DNA of 31,021 bases, from NCBI GenBank assembly GCA_023435225.1, contig JAEYRX010000016.1, positions 1-31,021 of the forward strand, in the 5' to 3' direction. Every line of letters starts with the position of its first letter. The stretch's first letter is position 1. Positions 6,936 to 15,773 of the stretch are shown here, piece after piece. A model generated the notes under the pieces. The model searched no databases, was not told where the DNA came from, and saw only the letters and a list, made by a program, of their open reading frames with translations. A program made the translations under genes and the position numbers. Origin of the DNA: Bacillota bacterium (lineage in GTDB: Bacteria; Bacillota; UBA4882; UBA8346).

Positions 6936-8033
6936 TCAGCCTGGCTTTTCAGTACCCCTTTTCCCCCGGAGTAATGTAATCAAATAAATCAACAAAGGTA
7001 TTCCAAAAGCCGGGGCCCAGGCCCAGCGGCCCCGGATCAGATTGTCCCACCATACTGTGGAGTTATAGCTGGGAAATAGTAACGCCAGTCCCAGGGTTCC
7101 CAACACCGCCATTCCGATTAACGGTTGGTAATAAGGCATTTTGAAAATCTTGGCCATCCCGGTGACGGCAAAGTAAAAGCGGACGATCATTGAAAAGAGA
7201 GTGATTGTAATCCAGATAATGATAAATATATATTCCACCCGTTGAAAAAAACGGCCGAAATAAATCGAACGGGCGATCTCATAAAACGGGAAGGTATTTT
7301 CGGCGGCCACCGGCGGGGGGAAAATGGATTGGCCGATTATCATTACTCCGGTTAGGAAAATTACCGATAACCCGATCAGATAAAAACCAACTGCTCCGGT
7401 TTTTTGGCGCGGTAACGCCGGCGCTAGGAAGACCAATAAAACCAGTTCACTCAGGATTGAACTGCGCATAAAACCGTTTAAAGCTAGTTTTCCGATACCG
7501 GGTCCGCCAAGCGGAGCCAGATAATTAATATTCATGTTGCCCAATTGCATCAATAAAAGCCCTACTAAAAGAATAATCAAAAAAGGGGTAGTAATAGCGG
7601 CGATCCGGGCGGTGGCTTCCAACCCCCAATAAGCGCCCAAACCCATGATGACGGCAAAGGCGAGGATGAGCGCCAACAACGGCATTTGCGGCAAGGCTGT
7701 CCCGATAATCGTTTCGGCAATTTGCCGTAGAGTCACGGCGGCTCCGAAAAAAATGAAAATTACGATAACGGCCGTCAACAGGTTTCCCAAGAACGGCCCG
7801 GCGCTTTTAACGCCGATTGATACCATATCCTCACCGGGGAACCGTTTCATTAAAGCATATAAAGGGAGAAACAATATTAAGGCCGCCAGACACCCCAAAA
7901 AAACCGCAATCCAAGCCGCCGAAGTATTTTCCTTAATTATTCCCGAGGCATAGGAGAGAAAGATTTTGCCCATAATCGGCCAAAATAGCAAAGTAACCGC
8001 CTCGAATACTCCCAATCGGCCCTCCCGGATCAT
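6936..8033 (-). CDS. gerKB: Spore germination receptor subunit B (endospore permease family), operon 1
   Basis: 365 residues and about ten hydrophobic helices, belonging to the spore_permease/APC-fold family. Conserved elements include the N-terminal IREGRLGVFEAVTLL..., a first helix ending in ...SYASG, ALMKRFPGEDMVSIG after helix 2, and a helix-8 region YEIARSIYFGRFFQRVEYIF. The B subunit is the likely germinant-binding membrane component of the GerA-type receptor. Its start overlaps the end of gerA by four bases (ATGA), so the two are translationally coupled. The C-terminus is a short basic tail. A palindromic element follows the stop codon before gerC. Confidence 0.92.
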   Translation of the reverse strand: MIREGRLGVFEAVTLLFWPIMGKIFLSYASGIIKENTSAAWIAVFLGCLAALILFLPLYALMKRFPGEDMVSIGVKSAGPFLGNLLTAVIVIFIFFGAAVTLRQIAETIIGTALPQMPLLALILAFAVIMGLGAYWGLEATARIAAITTPFLIILLVGLLLMQLGNMNINYLAPLGGPGIGKLALNGFMRSSILSELVLLVFLAPALPRQKTGAVGFYLIGLSVIFLTGVMIIGQSIFPPPVAAENTFPFYEIARSIYFGRFFQRVEYIFIIIWITITLFSMIVRFYFAVTGMAKIFKMPYYQPLIGMAVLGTLGLALLFPSYNSTVWWDNLIRGRWAWAPAFGIPLLIYLITLLRGKRGTEKPG

Positions 8034-9709
8034 GGTTGTTTACCTCCTTTTTTGGAACCGTCCGGAGTCTCCGGCGCATTTCCGGGCTTTTGTTGTTCGG
8101 TTTTCCAAGCCTGATTTTTCTGCGGTTGCCGCCTGACTTGAAGCGGATCAAATTGATCGGGCCGTTTTTGCCGCAATGGAGTCGGCCGCATTAGGATAAT
8201 ATCGCCGCTCCGTTTAGTAAACGGCGCAATCGGGGCCAGCATCGGAACACCGAAACTTTTTTGGGCAACCAGCAAATAAAGATTTAAGAAGATCCCGAAA
8301 ACAATGCCGACAAGTCCGAACATAAAAGCCAAGATGATATAGATATAACGGGTTAATCTAAAACTTAAGGAAGTGGAGAACTCCGGAATAGTAAAAGCGG
8401 CGATCCCCGTGACCACAATGACAATTAACAAAATCGGGTTGATAATCTGGGTATAAACGGAGACCAACCCTATGAATAACCCGGCGGTGATAATAATCGG
8501 CGTGGCTAAATATTGCGGACTGCGGATACTGGCCTCCCGAAGAATTTCATAAATAAATTCCAAAATAAAAATCTCGACGATGGTCGGAAGTGGTGAACGA
8601 AGCTTGATGGAGACCAGTGAGATAAGCAGATCGGTGGGAATCAGTTCCGGCTGGTAGGTATTCAAAGCAACATAGAGGGCGGGTAGAAACAGAATCATAA
8701 ACAAAGCGGTGATCCGGACAAATCGCATATAAATTCCGTAAGGCCAGCGGACGCTATAATCTTCGGCCGAATGGATAAAGTTAGCGGCGCTGGTGGGGAC
8801 CACTATAGCCAGCGGGCTACCGTCGACCAAAATCGCCGCCTTGCCTTCGGTCAGAGCGGCCGCTACCCGGTCGGGACGCTCAATAGTCCCTACTTGCGGG
8901 TAGGGAAAAAAAGTATTATCCTCGATTAATTGTTCCAGAATCCCGTTGTCCATTAAGAAATCGATTTTAATTCCCCGCATCCGCCGCCGGACTTCTTTAA
9001 GCAACCGGGGATTAATGATGCCATCCAGGGAAATGATGGCGCATTCGGTCCGGCTAAGGGCGCCCACTTCCATCTTTTCGATGGTTAAGCGATGAGTACG
9101 GAGTCTTTTTTGGATTAAACTCAGATTGGTACTTAAATCCTCGATGAAAGCTTCCTGAGCGCCCTTGAGCACCCGTTCCGAAATAGGTTTTTCAACAGCC
9201 CGGTGAGGGGTGTTTTTAGTGTCGGCTACTAAAAATTGTTTTTGACCGGAGATTAAAACCAGGGTTTGGCCCTGCATCAATTGTTCCAGGCCGAAATTCA
9301 AATCCTTACATAATTGAACCGAATCCGCCGCGATCATCGCCTGAATCGTTTCCGGTTTTGCATTTGGGCTTTGACTGATCTTGGCGACAATATCCCGGCC
9401 GACAATTTGACGATCAACCAGATAGGTCAGGAAGAAAACAGCGACTCCGGTCGCGGCGATTGTAAACCGGCGTTCTCCTAAGATTTCTTCGGTATTTGAA
9501 AAAACATCTCGAATTGTCTCAATGTCTTTAGTAAAATCACCACTAAGTGTGGAACCGGGTTTTAAGTAAAATTCCTCATCTAGGAACTCTTCCGCCTTTT
9601 GCTTGGTCCCTTTAAGTTCCTCCGGCTCATCCCAGGCTAACACAAAACTTGATTCAACCGGGGGTTCTTTGAAAGTAAAGAGTTTTTGCCAAATTGATTG
9701 CTTACCCAT
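8030..9709 (-). CDS. gerKA: Spore germination receptor subunit A (GerA family), operon 1
   Basis: 559 residues, longer than the two paralogues here (486 and 488). A large N-terminal cytoplasmic part is followed by about five membrane helices from residue 330 on. Family hallmarks are RRRMRGIKIDFLMDNGILEQLIED, TIERPDRVAAALTEGKAAILVDGSP split over residues 270-300, and the FILEFIYEILREASIRSP segment. The extra length is an N-terminal extension and a hydrophilic tail rich in Pro, Gln and Lys (PTPLRQKRPDQF onward). The A subunit forms the membrane core of the receptor, and related SpoVAF/GerA proteins may act as channels. It is the first gene of operon 1; the ribosome site is weak (GGCAGG). Upstream 279 bases hold only small hairpins (about 9836-9862 and 9865-9882) and no clear sporulation promoter. 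Confidence 0.92.
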   Translation of the reverse strand: MGKQSIWQKLFTFKEPPVESSFVLAWDEPEELKGTKQKAEEFLDEEFYLKPGSTLSGDFTKDIETIRDVFSNTEEILGERRFTIAATGVAVFFLTYLVDRQIVGRDIVAKISQSPNAKPETIQAMIAADSVQLCKDLNFGLEQLMQGQTLVLISGQKQFLVADTKNTPHRAVEKPISERVLKGAQEAFIEDLSTNLSLIQKRLRTHRLTIEKMEVGALSRTECAIISLDGIINPRLLKEVRRRMRGIKIDFLMDNGILEQLIEDNTFFPYPQVGTIERPDRVAAALTEGKAAILVDGSPLAIVVPTSAANFIHSAEDYSVRWPYGIYMRFVRITALFMILFLPALYVALNTYQPELIPTDLLISLVSIKLRSPLPTIVEIFILEFIYEILREASIRSPQYLATPIIITAGLFIGLVSVYTQIINPILLIVIVVTGIAAFTIPEFSTSLSFRLTRYIYIILAFMFGLVGIVFGIFLNLYLLVAQKSFGVPMLAPIAPFTKRSGDIILMRPTPLRQKRPDQFDPLQVRRQPQKNQAWKTEQQKPGNAPETPDGSKKGGKQP

Positions 9710-9988
9710 ATAGATGCCTGCCTATAAATAATGTAACTGTAGGTATTTTTAGCAATGAAATGATGATTTATACAAAAGCCGGCCAAACCATGATCTAACT
9801 CTTGCTCTTCCCCTCGGATGCGCTTCGCCGTCAACCGGACCGTTAACGATCCGGTACAAGATGGAAGGGCCTCCGGCCCTGTTCTGGAATATGTAACATT
9901 CGCCTTTCGATAACTTCATAAATAATTACAGCTCCAATTAATCAATTGCAATATCGTTTTTATTATATACTGTGCCGGTACTAAAGAT

Positions 9989-11416
9989 TCAGTTTAAAAC
10001 CGCCATCCCTCTTCTGCATATTTCTTTGGCATAATCGGTCCAGATACCGTGTCCCCAATAGCGGAAACAGCTTGTCTGCGATAATAAAAGATAAAGCAAA
10101 GCTTCTTGATATTTATGGCTTGGTTGATCACTGGCGTCAAATCTTTGATGGAACATCACACTTAAACAAGCGATGGGATCCAAGACATCCTCATACCCTT
10201 GGACCCAACTGCGATCATTAGTCCAGGAACCCCGGTCCAGATTGAATCCGGGATCGGTTTCCCGGATTTTTTCAATTGCTTTATTGCTTGCATCCGGCGA
10301 AAATCCATTTACCAGCCGCCAGATCTTATGTTGAGAAACGGGCTGGACCGGGATAAATGAACTATCTTGGATACCTGATTGTTTGATAAACTCCAGATAC
10401 TCTGACCCGTTCATCGCTACTACACTCCCGTGTTCCATTTCCCGAAACACCCGACAATAGGCGGGCGGAAACTCATTCATCATTACGCCGCCATTTTCAC
10501 CATCCCCAATTTGAAATACAAAAGGCGGGATACTACTTTCGCCATAATCTTGCCGTTCCAACGATTTGGCTTCGGAATACGGTTGCATCTGTCCCACTAG
10601 TTTTGTATCCGATCCTTTGGTTTTTATCAGAACAGGTATCTCGGCAACCTGCCCTAATGAATTTTTTGCTACCAACCGGTGGGGTAAAAAGGGCTGTTGA
10701 ATTTGACCGCCATTAAGATTCTCTACTGTATGCTCCTGAACGATCAGCCATTCATAACCACATTCTTTGATGGCTTTAATGAATTCATAACAAACATCCG
10801 GATGAATCGGTAAATGCATTTCCGGGGGTGAAAAACCTTTAACCCGCTTGGCCGCTTCCACTCCGAAGATGGAAGCAAAATGAAGCCGCCAGGCGATCAA
10901 GTGCAGTTTGATATCCGGGATCGGTGTTGAAGGTACTGACGCATGCGACCACATCGCGCCAAGCCATTCGACATTTTGATCATAGGTTTGATCCGAGGTT
11001 ATACGCTTTAGGTTATCCAAAATACCGGTTTCACCCATTTGCTGTAAACCCCAGAGCAGATTTCCCGAATAATCAAGCATGATCCGGGGATTATGTCCTT
11101 CGGCAGTCAAGTCTCTGATGATATCGGACATTCGCGAGTAGCATTGTAAAAATATCGGAGCATTATGATTATCGCCGACATGTTGATGCTCCAACATATA
11201 TTGAAGATTGGAAATCAATCCGGCCGTATGTAAATCATCGGTTGCAGCCGGTATGGTAGGCTGGTGCATATGAAGCGCTAATCCAAAACAAGATTGGACT
11301 TTATCAAATGGCAGGTTTGGGTTGGAAGTAAATCCGCTTTTTTTATCCGGAAGTAGTTTGACGATCTCTGTCTCGCTGCCGCAAATAACCGGCAAATCAT
11401 TAAGCAAATCCGGCAT
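9989..11416 (-). CDS. Glycoside hydrolase family 57-like protein
   Basis: 475 residues. An N-terminal HMHQP motif (49-53) is the conserved GH57 region 1. A later SPPEM (196-200) fits the position of the GH57 catalytic nucleophile Glu. QIGDGENGG (302-310) fits the acid/base Asp region. GH57 enzymes are retaining amylases, branching enzymes and related glucan hydrolases with a (beta/alpha)7 barrel; the true substrate here is unknown. There is no signal peptide, so it is cytoplasmic. GAGGG lies about five bases ahead of the ATG. It starts 39 bases after gerC of receptor operon 2 on the same strand, so it may be transcribed with it and made during sporulation; that link is inference. A GH57-like member without glycosidase activity is also possible. 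Confidence 0.75.
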   Translation of the reverse strand: MPDLLNDLPVICGSETEIVKLLPDKKSGFTSNPNLPFDKVQSCFGLALHMHQPTIPAATDDLHTAGLISNLQYMLEHQHVGDNHNAPIFLQCYSRMSDIIRDLTAEGHNPRIMLDYSGNLLWGLQQMGETGILDNLKRITSDQTYDQNVEWLGAMWSHASVPSTPIPDIKLHLIAWRLHFASIFGVEAAKRVKGFSPPEMHLPIHPDVCYEFIKAIKECGYEWLIVQEHTVENLNGGQIQQPFLPHRLVAKNSLGQVAEIPVLIKTKGSDTKLVGQMQPYSEAKSLERQDYGESSIPPFVFQIGDGENGGVMMNEFPPAYCRVFREMEHGSVVAMNGSEYLEFIKQSGIQDSSFIPVQPVSQHKIWRLVNGFSPDASNKAIEKIRETDPGFNLDRGSWTNDRSWVQGYEDVLDPIACLSVMFHQRFDASDQPSHKYQEALLYLLLSQTSCFRYWGHGIWTDYAKEICRRGMAVLN

Positions 11417-11455
11417 TTTTCCCTCATTTAAAATTTATTTGTAACAAACAAGCCC

Positions 11456-12580
11456 TCAAAACGCCGGCGAAAAGTTTCTGTAATTAAACCGTACTTTAAC
11501 CTCAACTGGAAACCCCGGATAAGTTTCCTCCCAATTCTTAATTCCGGCAACCTCCAAATATTTTCGAAAACCCACCGGATCGGTATTTAAGGATTGCAGT
11601 TTCTTGATAAAAGATAAGACCTGCTCCCTCAATTGTTTTTCCATTTCCTTTTGAAACAATTTATAAGTTTCGACCCGATCCGGGAAACCTCTAGGGATTT
11701 GGAGCAATGTTCCCGAAGTTTTGACCTCAACCTGAAGCTTTTGATGGTTGACAATCCGGATTTTGGATCGATATTGTACTTTACTAAAACCAATCTCTTG
11801 ATTCTTGACGGTTATTTCTTTATATCCCTCTTCCACTTTACTGGTAAGGATACCGAATAGATAAGTTTCATCAGGACTAAGAGTAGCCACGATTTTATCG
11901 TGGTGAAATACCTTTAATCCTTTCAATACATAACACTTATTATCCTGATCCAGGCTGACAACCGGCAGATAGGGATCGGTAATCCCATTATCAATCCGGG
12001 CGATTAGGTCCCAAAGCCGCATCGGAAAAGAACGGATCAATTTCAAAGCTGATTCCTGTTGTTTTCCGATTATCAGTCCCGGCTGGATATCAAAAGGAGC
12101 TTCAAACTGGACAATTTCCGATGCGCTATTTTCAGCACACATGACCAGAGTTTGAAAAGAAACGGTAGGCTGCCGTAAAAATATGGTCAGGTAGTTAACG
12201 AGATCCTTGTCGGCGACTTGAGGTGAGAGGATGATTATTTTAACGTTTCCAATGACCATGGATTGAAAGACGCGTTCTTCCATCTGTTGAATATCTTCTA
12301 GCAATGATTTGCCTTCGACGACAATCGGTTTAAAGGTAGGCTTTTGCCGATCGGTATGAGTGGAAGCGGTTTGAATCAAGTTTTTAATAGTGGGAACTTG
12401 ACCGCTTAAGCGGACTCCGTTTTCATTACCACCCACGGTCGCATAGTCCACTCCAAGAACAAGTACTTGAGCCCGGTCTTCAATAGGGATGATATCCCAA
12501 CAACCGGATAGACATAAAAGTACGAAAGAAATAATCAAGCCCAATCGGGTGAATTTTAAGAAACTTATGATTTTTCGCAT
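11456..12580 (-). CDS. gerKC: Spore germination receptor subunit C (Ger(x)C lipoprotein), operon 2
   Basis: About 374 residues. The signal peptide ends at lipobox LSGC, followed by WDIIPIEDRAQVLVLGVDYA, the family signature. FQSMVIGNVKIIILS and the C-terminal domain with VEVKVRFNYRN are also typical. The lipoprotein is anchored in the spore inner membrane with its A and B partners. The ATG at 12580 (GGAAGG about seven bases ahead) is preferred over a start seven codons earlier. It is separated from gerB by about 140 bases carrying a palindromic element, and is followed after 39 bases by the GH57-like gene. Confidence 0.9.
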   Translation of the reverse strand: MRKIISFLKFTRLGLIISFVLLCLSGCWDIIPIEDRAQVLVLGVDYATVGGNENGVRLSGQVPTIKNLIQTASTHTDRQKPTFKPIVVEGKSLLEDIQQMEERVFQSMVIGNVKIIILSPQVADKDLVNYLTIFLRQPTVSFQTLVMCAENSASEIVQFEAPFDIQPGLIIGKQQESALKLIRSFPMRLWDLIARIDNGITDPYLPVVSLDQDNKCYVLKGLKVFHHDKIVATLSPDETYLFGILTSKVEEGYKEITVKNQEIGFSKVQYRSKIRIVNHQKLQVEVKTSGTLLQIPRGFPDRVETYKLFQKEMEKQLREQVLSFIKKLQSLNTDPVGFRKYLEVAGIKNWEETYPGFPVEVKVRFNYRNFSPAF

Positions 12581-12604
12581 ATTCGGTCCTTCCTTCTGCA
12601 AGGG

Positions 12605-12719
12605 GCCTAAGAACGACCCTATCCCTTAAAGGGTATCAGCTGGGCTTTGTTTGTCTTAAAAAATTGGCCCCGGAGCATGGTGGTTACCCTTTTAAAGGGC
12701 AAGGGATCTGACTTTAGGC
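12605..12719. repeat. About 115-bp palindromic element between gerB and gerC of operon 2
   Basis: The outer arms are inverted: GCCTAAGAACGA..CCC..CCCTTAAAGGGTA on the left matches the reverse complement of ...TACCCTTTTAAAGGGCAAGGGATCTGACTTTAGGC on the right. Each arm contains its own small palindrome (CCCTTAAAGGG; CCCTTTTAAAGGG). This arm-within-arm plan is the same as at 6673-6902, though the sequence differs. It occupies the same operon position. Confidence 0.6.
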
Positions 12720-12722
12720 TAA

Positions 12723-13811
12723 TTAACCCTCATTCTCCTTCCTTCGAAAAAGAGAAATTAGCCAAACGAGTACAATATAACCCAAAGTATAGAAACAACC
12801 CACTCTTAATCCGAAATTCACTACTGCTTTATAATTAGTCTGGGTCATGATAAATGATAAAATCAATAAAACCACTACAATAGAAAAGAGAACCCATTTT
12901 GACTGCGGATTATTTAAACCTAAAAACTCGGTAAATCCTTTCGAGATCACAATTAAAAAACCGGCGACGGTCACTAATGAAAAGGTTAAAAATATAAAGA
13001 AATAAACGCCGGTGATGAAATTTTGGAAAAAATAACTGGGAGCCAGTTCAGTAATATTCATCAAACTCATCACTGGCCATTGGTACCGTTCAATTCCCTT
13101 GGCTCCGAAAGCTCCGGCTACCGCCAATGAAGTTGCCCCTAAAATTAAAGCGCCACCGATTAAAGTCAAGATAATGGCTTTGAAATGATTACGCAGGCTT
13201 TCATGACCATTAAAAGCAGCTAAAATCCATACCGGAGAAAATACTAATAACCATAAATCCCATTTTTTCAAATATCCTAAATCCCGGTAGATATTCACCG
13301 GATGAATATTTAAAAAATTGACCTGGCGGAAGCTCAAAAGCAGCATAATTAATAGAAATGGCAATATAAACATCATTAACGACGATAACCTTCCCAAAGC
13401 TTCCTCATCAATTAAAGCCATATAACCCGCGATAATTATAAAGGCCAGTGTAGATACATACCCCGGCGTCCGGAAAAGAATAATCGTCGAAACTTCATCC
13501 GTGACTCTTCTGGTAAGCAAGACCACCAGAATTAAAATAACAATTAGCCAAATTAGAGCGCCAAGTTTTCCAATTGGTCCTAGAAGCTTGGCGCCTAAAC
13601 GGATTATTGATTGGTCAGGGTATTTACCGGCTAAGGATTTAATGATCCATAAACTGATAATCGTAATCAAACAGCCGATGAAGATGACTAGATATGTATT
13701 AACACCAACAGCTCGAGTCACCACATACCGATCGAAAGAAAAACCAAAGGTCAATAATGACAGAAACAAGATTGGAATAAAAAGTTTACTGGTTAAATGA
13801 GTTCTTTGCAT
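12723..13811 (-). CDS. gerKB: Spore germination receptor subunit B (endospore permease family), operon 2
   Basis: 362 residues, about ten membrane helices, spore_permease family. Recognisable features are FGFSFDRYVVTRAVGVNTYL in helix 1-2, SLAGKYPDQSIIRLGAKLLG after helix 2, and the helix-8 region with YFFQNFITGVYFFIFL. It is the permease-like subunit that probably binds germinant. The gene follows gerA by 18 bases and has a strong site GAGGAG before its ATG. It differs clearly in sequence from the operon 1 B subunit, so the two receptors probably answer to different germinants (inference). Confidence 0.92.
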   Translation of the reverse strand: MQRTHLTSKLFIPILFLSLLTFGFSFDRYVVTRAVGVNTYLVIFIGCLITIISLWIIKSLAGKYPDQSIIRLGAKLLGPIGKLGALIWLIVILILVVLLTRRVTDEVSTIILFRTPGYVSTLAFIIIAGYMALIDEEALGRLSSLMMFILPFLLIMLLLSFRQVNFLNIHPVNIYRDLGYLKKWDLWLLVFSPVWILAAFNGHESLRNHFKAIILTLIGGALILGATSLAVAGAFGAKGIERYQWPVMSLMNITELAPSYFFQNFITGVYFFIFLTFSLVTVAGFLIVISKGFTEFLGLNNPQSKWVLFSIVVVLLILSFIMTQTNYKAVVNFGLRVGCFYTLGYIVLVWLISLFRRKENEG

Positions 13812-13829
13812 GTCCGCTCCTCTTGGCTC

Positions 13830-15290
13830 CTACTTTTTGGGATATTTATTACCCCGATTGGGTTGATTGGGCTTTGCCACCTGGGGACGTTTTAAACGCA
13901 TCCAATGAGGCGCCCGGATTATCGAATCAATTACACCGGTTGTTTGCCATGGCCCCCAGGGTACCGTAAACGGGGCGCCAAAAGAAGTCAGACCGGCAAT
14001 ATGGGCCGCGATGAAGGCTGCGCCTAAGATGAATCCATAGAGACCAAGGATAGAGGAGCTAAGGATCAAGATATACTTTAAAATCCTCCAAGTTAAACCG
14101 ATAGGATACTGAGGGCTGGAAAAAGAGGCGATAGCTGAAATGCCTACCACAACTAAGGTTGGTACCGAAACATACCCGGTTTGGATAAAAGCAAACCCGA
14201 TGATGATGCCAATAGTAGCCCCCAGGGTTTGATTAGTGCCGCGCGGGAGTCTGAGACCGGCTTCCCGGAGCAGTTCCACCATCATTTCCGCAATCAGGAC
14301 TTCCCAGTATAAAGGGAAAGGCATGCCGATCCGAAATCCGGCCACAGTTAATCCAAAACTAATGGGTAAAAGCTGGGGGCTACTGCCGATCAGAGCAATA
14401 TACAGACCAGGTAATCCAATGGCTAAAAGATTGCCAAAAAATCGGACCATCCTGATTAAACTCCCGGCCCAATAATCGAAATAATAATCATCCGGCGCTT
14501 GATAAAGGTCATTTAAGGTAATCGGGACGATAATTACCTCCGGAGCATTGTCCATCATGATGGCCAACCGGCCTTCCAGGATTGACCCCACGATTTTATC
14601 CGGCCGTTCCGTGGTCAAAGAAAGAGGAAGCGTGGTCCTCTTATTGTCTTTAATAAATTCTTCCAGATAGCCTGGTTCCAAAATGCCGTCAATATCAATT
14701 TTGGATAGTCGTTTTTTAACTTCCAGCACCAGATCGGGATTGGCTACATCCGATAAATACACTACCGCTACTTTGGTTTGGGTACGGCGGCCAATGGTTA
14801 ATTCATCGGCTTTGAGATGGGGATCGGGCAGCCGACGGCGGATCATGCTTAAATTATCATAGATATCTTCAACAAAACCATCCCGGGGGCCGCGAATCGA
14901 TGATTCATTCACTGGTTCGGAAGGGAGTCTCTTGGCCATAGAACTGGTTAATATCGCAAATGGTTCCCGGTTGGGTGGATAAATAAGAGTAGCGCCGCGA
15001 TATAAATAGAAATTGAGCGGAATATCCGGAGTAGCATGTAACAATTTACCGGCAGCAGCGAAGACAATTTCGGTAAATGAATCCGGAGCATTTTGGGTTA
15101 AAATATGAATCAACGGAGTGGGATCAGCCAAGCCGCGTAAAAAAGCAATTTGAACCGGAATACCACCTGTTGATTCAATCGTACGGATTTCCAGGTCAAT
15201 TGGATTATGAAGCGATTCTTTTAATTCGGAGATGGGAATATTTAGATTTTCAGTCATAGCTTTAGTATTTTTCAATGAATGTCTTTTCAT
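13830..15290 (-). CDS. gerKA: Spore germination receptor subunit A (GerA family), operon 2
   Basis: 486 residues in the longest form. The N-terminal cytoplasmic half carries RGPRDGFVEDIYDNLSMIRRR and a KKRLSKIDIDGILEPGYLEEFIKD block. TTERPDKIVGSILEGRLAIMMDNAP precedes about five membrane helices, with ELLREAGLRLPRGTNQTLG. All are hallmarks of the family. The start is uncertain: ATG at 15290 has its GGAGAG 16 bases away, while ATG at 15257 lies four bases after a ten-codon frame (15294-15262) that could provide coupling. It is the first gene of operon 2 and diverges from the toxin-antitoxin pair. Confidence 0.92.
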   Translation of the reverse strand: MKRHSLKNTKAMTENLNIPISELKESLHNPIDLEIRTIESTGGIPVQIAFLRGLADPTPLIHILTQNAPDSFTEIVFAAAGKLLHATPDIPLNFYLYRGATLIYPPNREPFAILTSSMAKRLPSEPVNESSIRGPRDGFVEDIYDNLSMIRRRLPDPHLKADELTIGRRTQTKVAVVYLSDVANPDLVLEVKKRLSKIDIDGILEPGYLEEFIKDNKRTTLPLSLTTERPDKIVGSILEGRLAIMMDNAPEVIIVPITLNDLYQAPDDYYFDYWAGSLIRMVRFFGNLLAIGLPGLYIALIGSSPQLLPISFGLTVAGFRIGMPFPLYWEVLIAEMMVELLREAGLRLPRGTNQTLGATIGIIIGFAFIQTGYVSVPTLVVVGISAIASFSSPQYPIGLTWRILKYILILSSSILGLYGFILGAAFIAAHIAGLTSFGAPFTVPWGPWQTTGVIDSIIRAPHWMRLKRPQVAKPNQPNRGNKYPKK

Positions 15291-15456
15291 TCATTGATTA
15301 ACAAAACTCTCCATCGGTGAAGGTCGGAAAAGTCCATATCGTATGGTTTTACCCCCCCCTGTGGAAAATTTACCCAAATAATGAAAGACCCCGCTTCAAA
15401 CCAATTTACGTTACGATGAAGGATTTGGGTGCCGGGTTACAATAAGACCCATAATC

Positions 15457-15496
15457 TTGACAAATACGTACAAATATACTATATTTAATACGTATT
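15457..15496 (+). promoter_or_regulatory. Promoter and probable operator of the toxin-antitoxin pair
   Basis: TTGACA (15457-15462) and TATATT (15480-15485) are spaced by 17 bases, a near-consensus sigma-A promoter. The word AATACGTA occurs at 15463-15470 and 15487-15494, flanking the -10 box at 24-base spacing. Such repeats are a plausible site for antitoxin autoregulation. Confidence 0.6.
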
Positions 15497-15524
15497 ATAT
15501 TATTACGAAGTGGGAGATAATCTC

Positions 15525-15773
15525 ATGATGAATAAACTAACTTTAAAGCTGGATAAAAATATTATTGAACAGGCAAAGCTTTATGCGAAGCTTAAAGAAA
15601 CCAGCTTATCCGAGCTGGTGGAGAAATATTTCTCGATTTTAACCCGGGAAATACCTTCCGAAAGCGCCGTTGCTTCTCCTTTGACCGATGAACTTCTCGG
15701 GGTAGTTCAGGCTGAGGGAAACGTTGATTTAAATGAAGGTTATACGGATTACTTGATTGGGAAATATCAATGA
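15525..15773 (+). CDS. Antitoxin of a PIN-type toxin-antitoxin pair (DUF6364-like)
   Basis: About 82 residues from the ATG at 15525. The N-terminus MNKLTLKLDKNIIEQAKLYA is a ribbon-helix-helix-type DNA-binding strand and helix, followed by KETSLSELVEKYF. This layout is typical of DUF6364 antitoxins. The C-terminal tail (DLNEGYTDYLIGKYQ) is a likely toxin-binding segment. GGGAG lies eight bases before the ATG; an upstream in-frame GTG at 15510 is less likely. The stop overlaps the toxin start (ATGA). The protein would neutralise the PIN toxin and repress the shared promoter through the AATACGTA repeats (inference). Confidence 0.75.
   Translation: MMNKLTLKLDKNIIEQAKLYAKLKETSLSELVEKYFSILTREIPSESAVASPLTDELLGVVQAEGNVDLNEGYTDYLIGKYQ

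Noticed and set aside
9637..9834. A 65-codon minus-strand frame overlapping the gerA start of operon 1
   Set aside because: It overlaps gerA in another frame, has no recognisable features, and its upstream part falls in a region of small hairpins.
15300..15410. Sigma-G promoter for gerA of operon 2 (CATACGA and CATTATT candidates)
   Set aside because: No -35 box with the right sequence at the right distance; the matches are no better than chance in AT-rich DNA.
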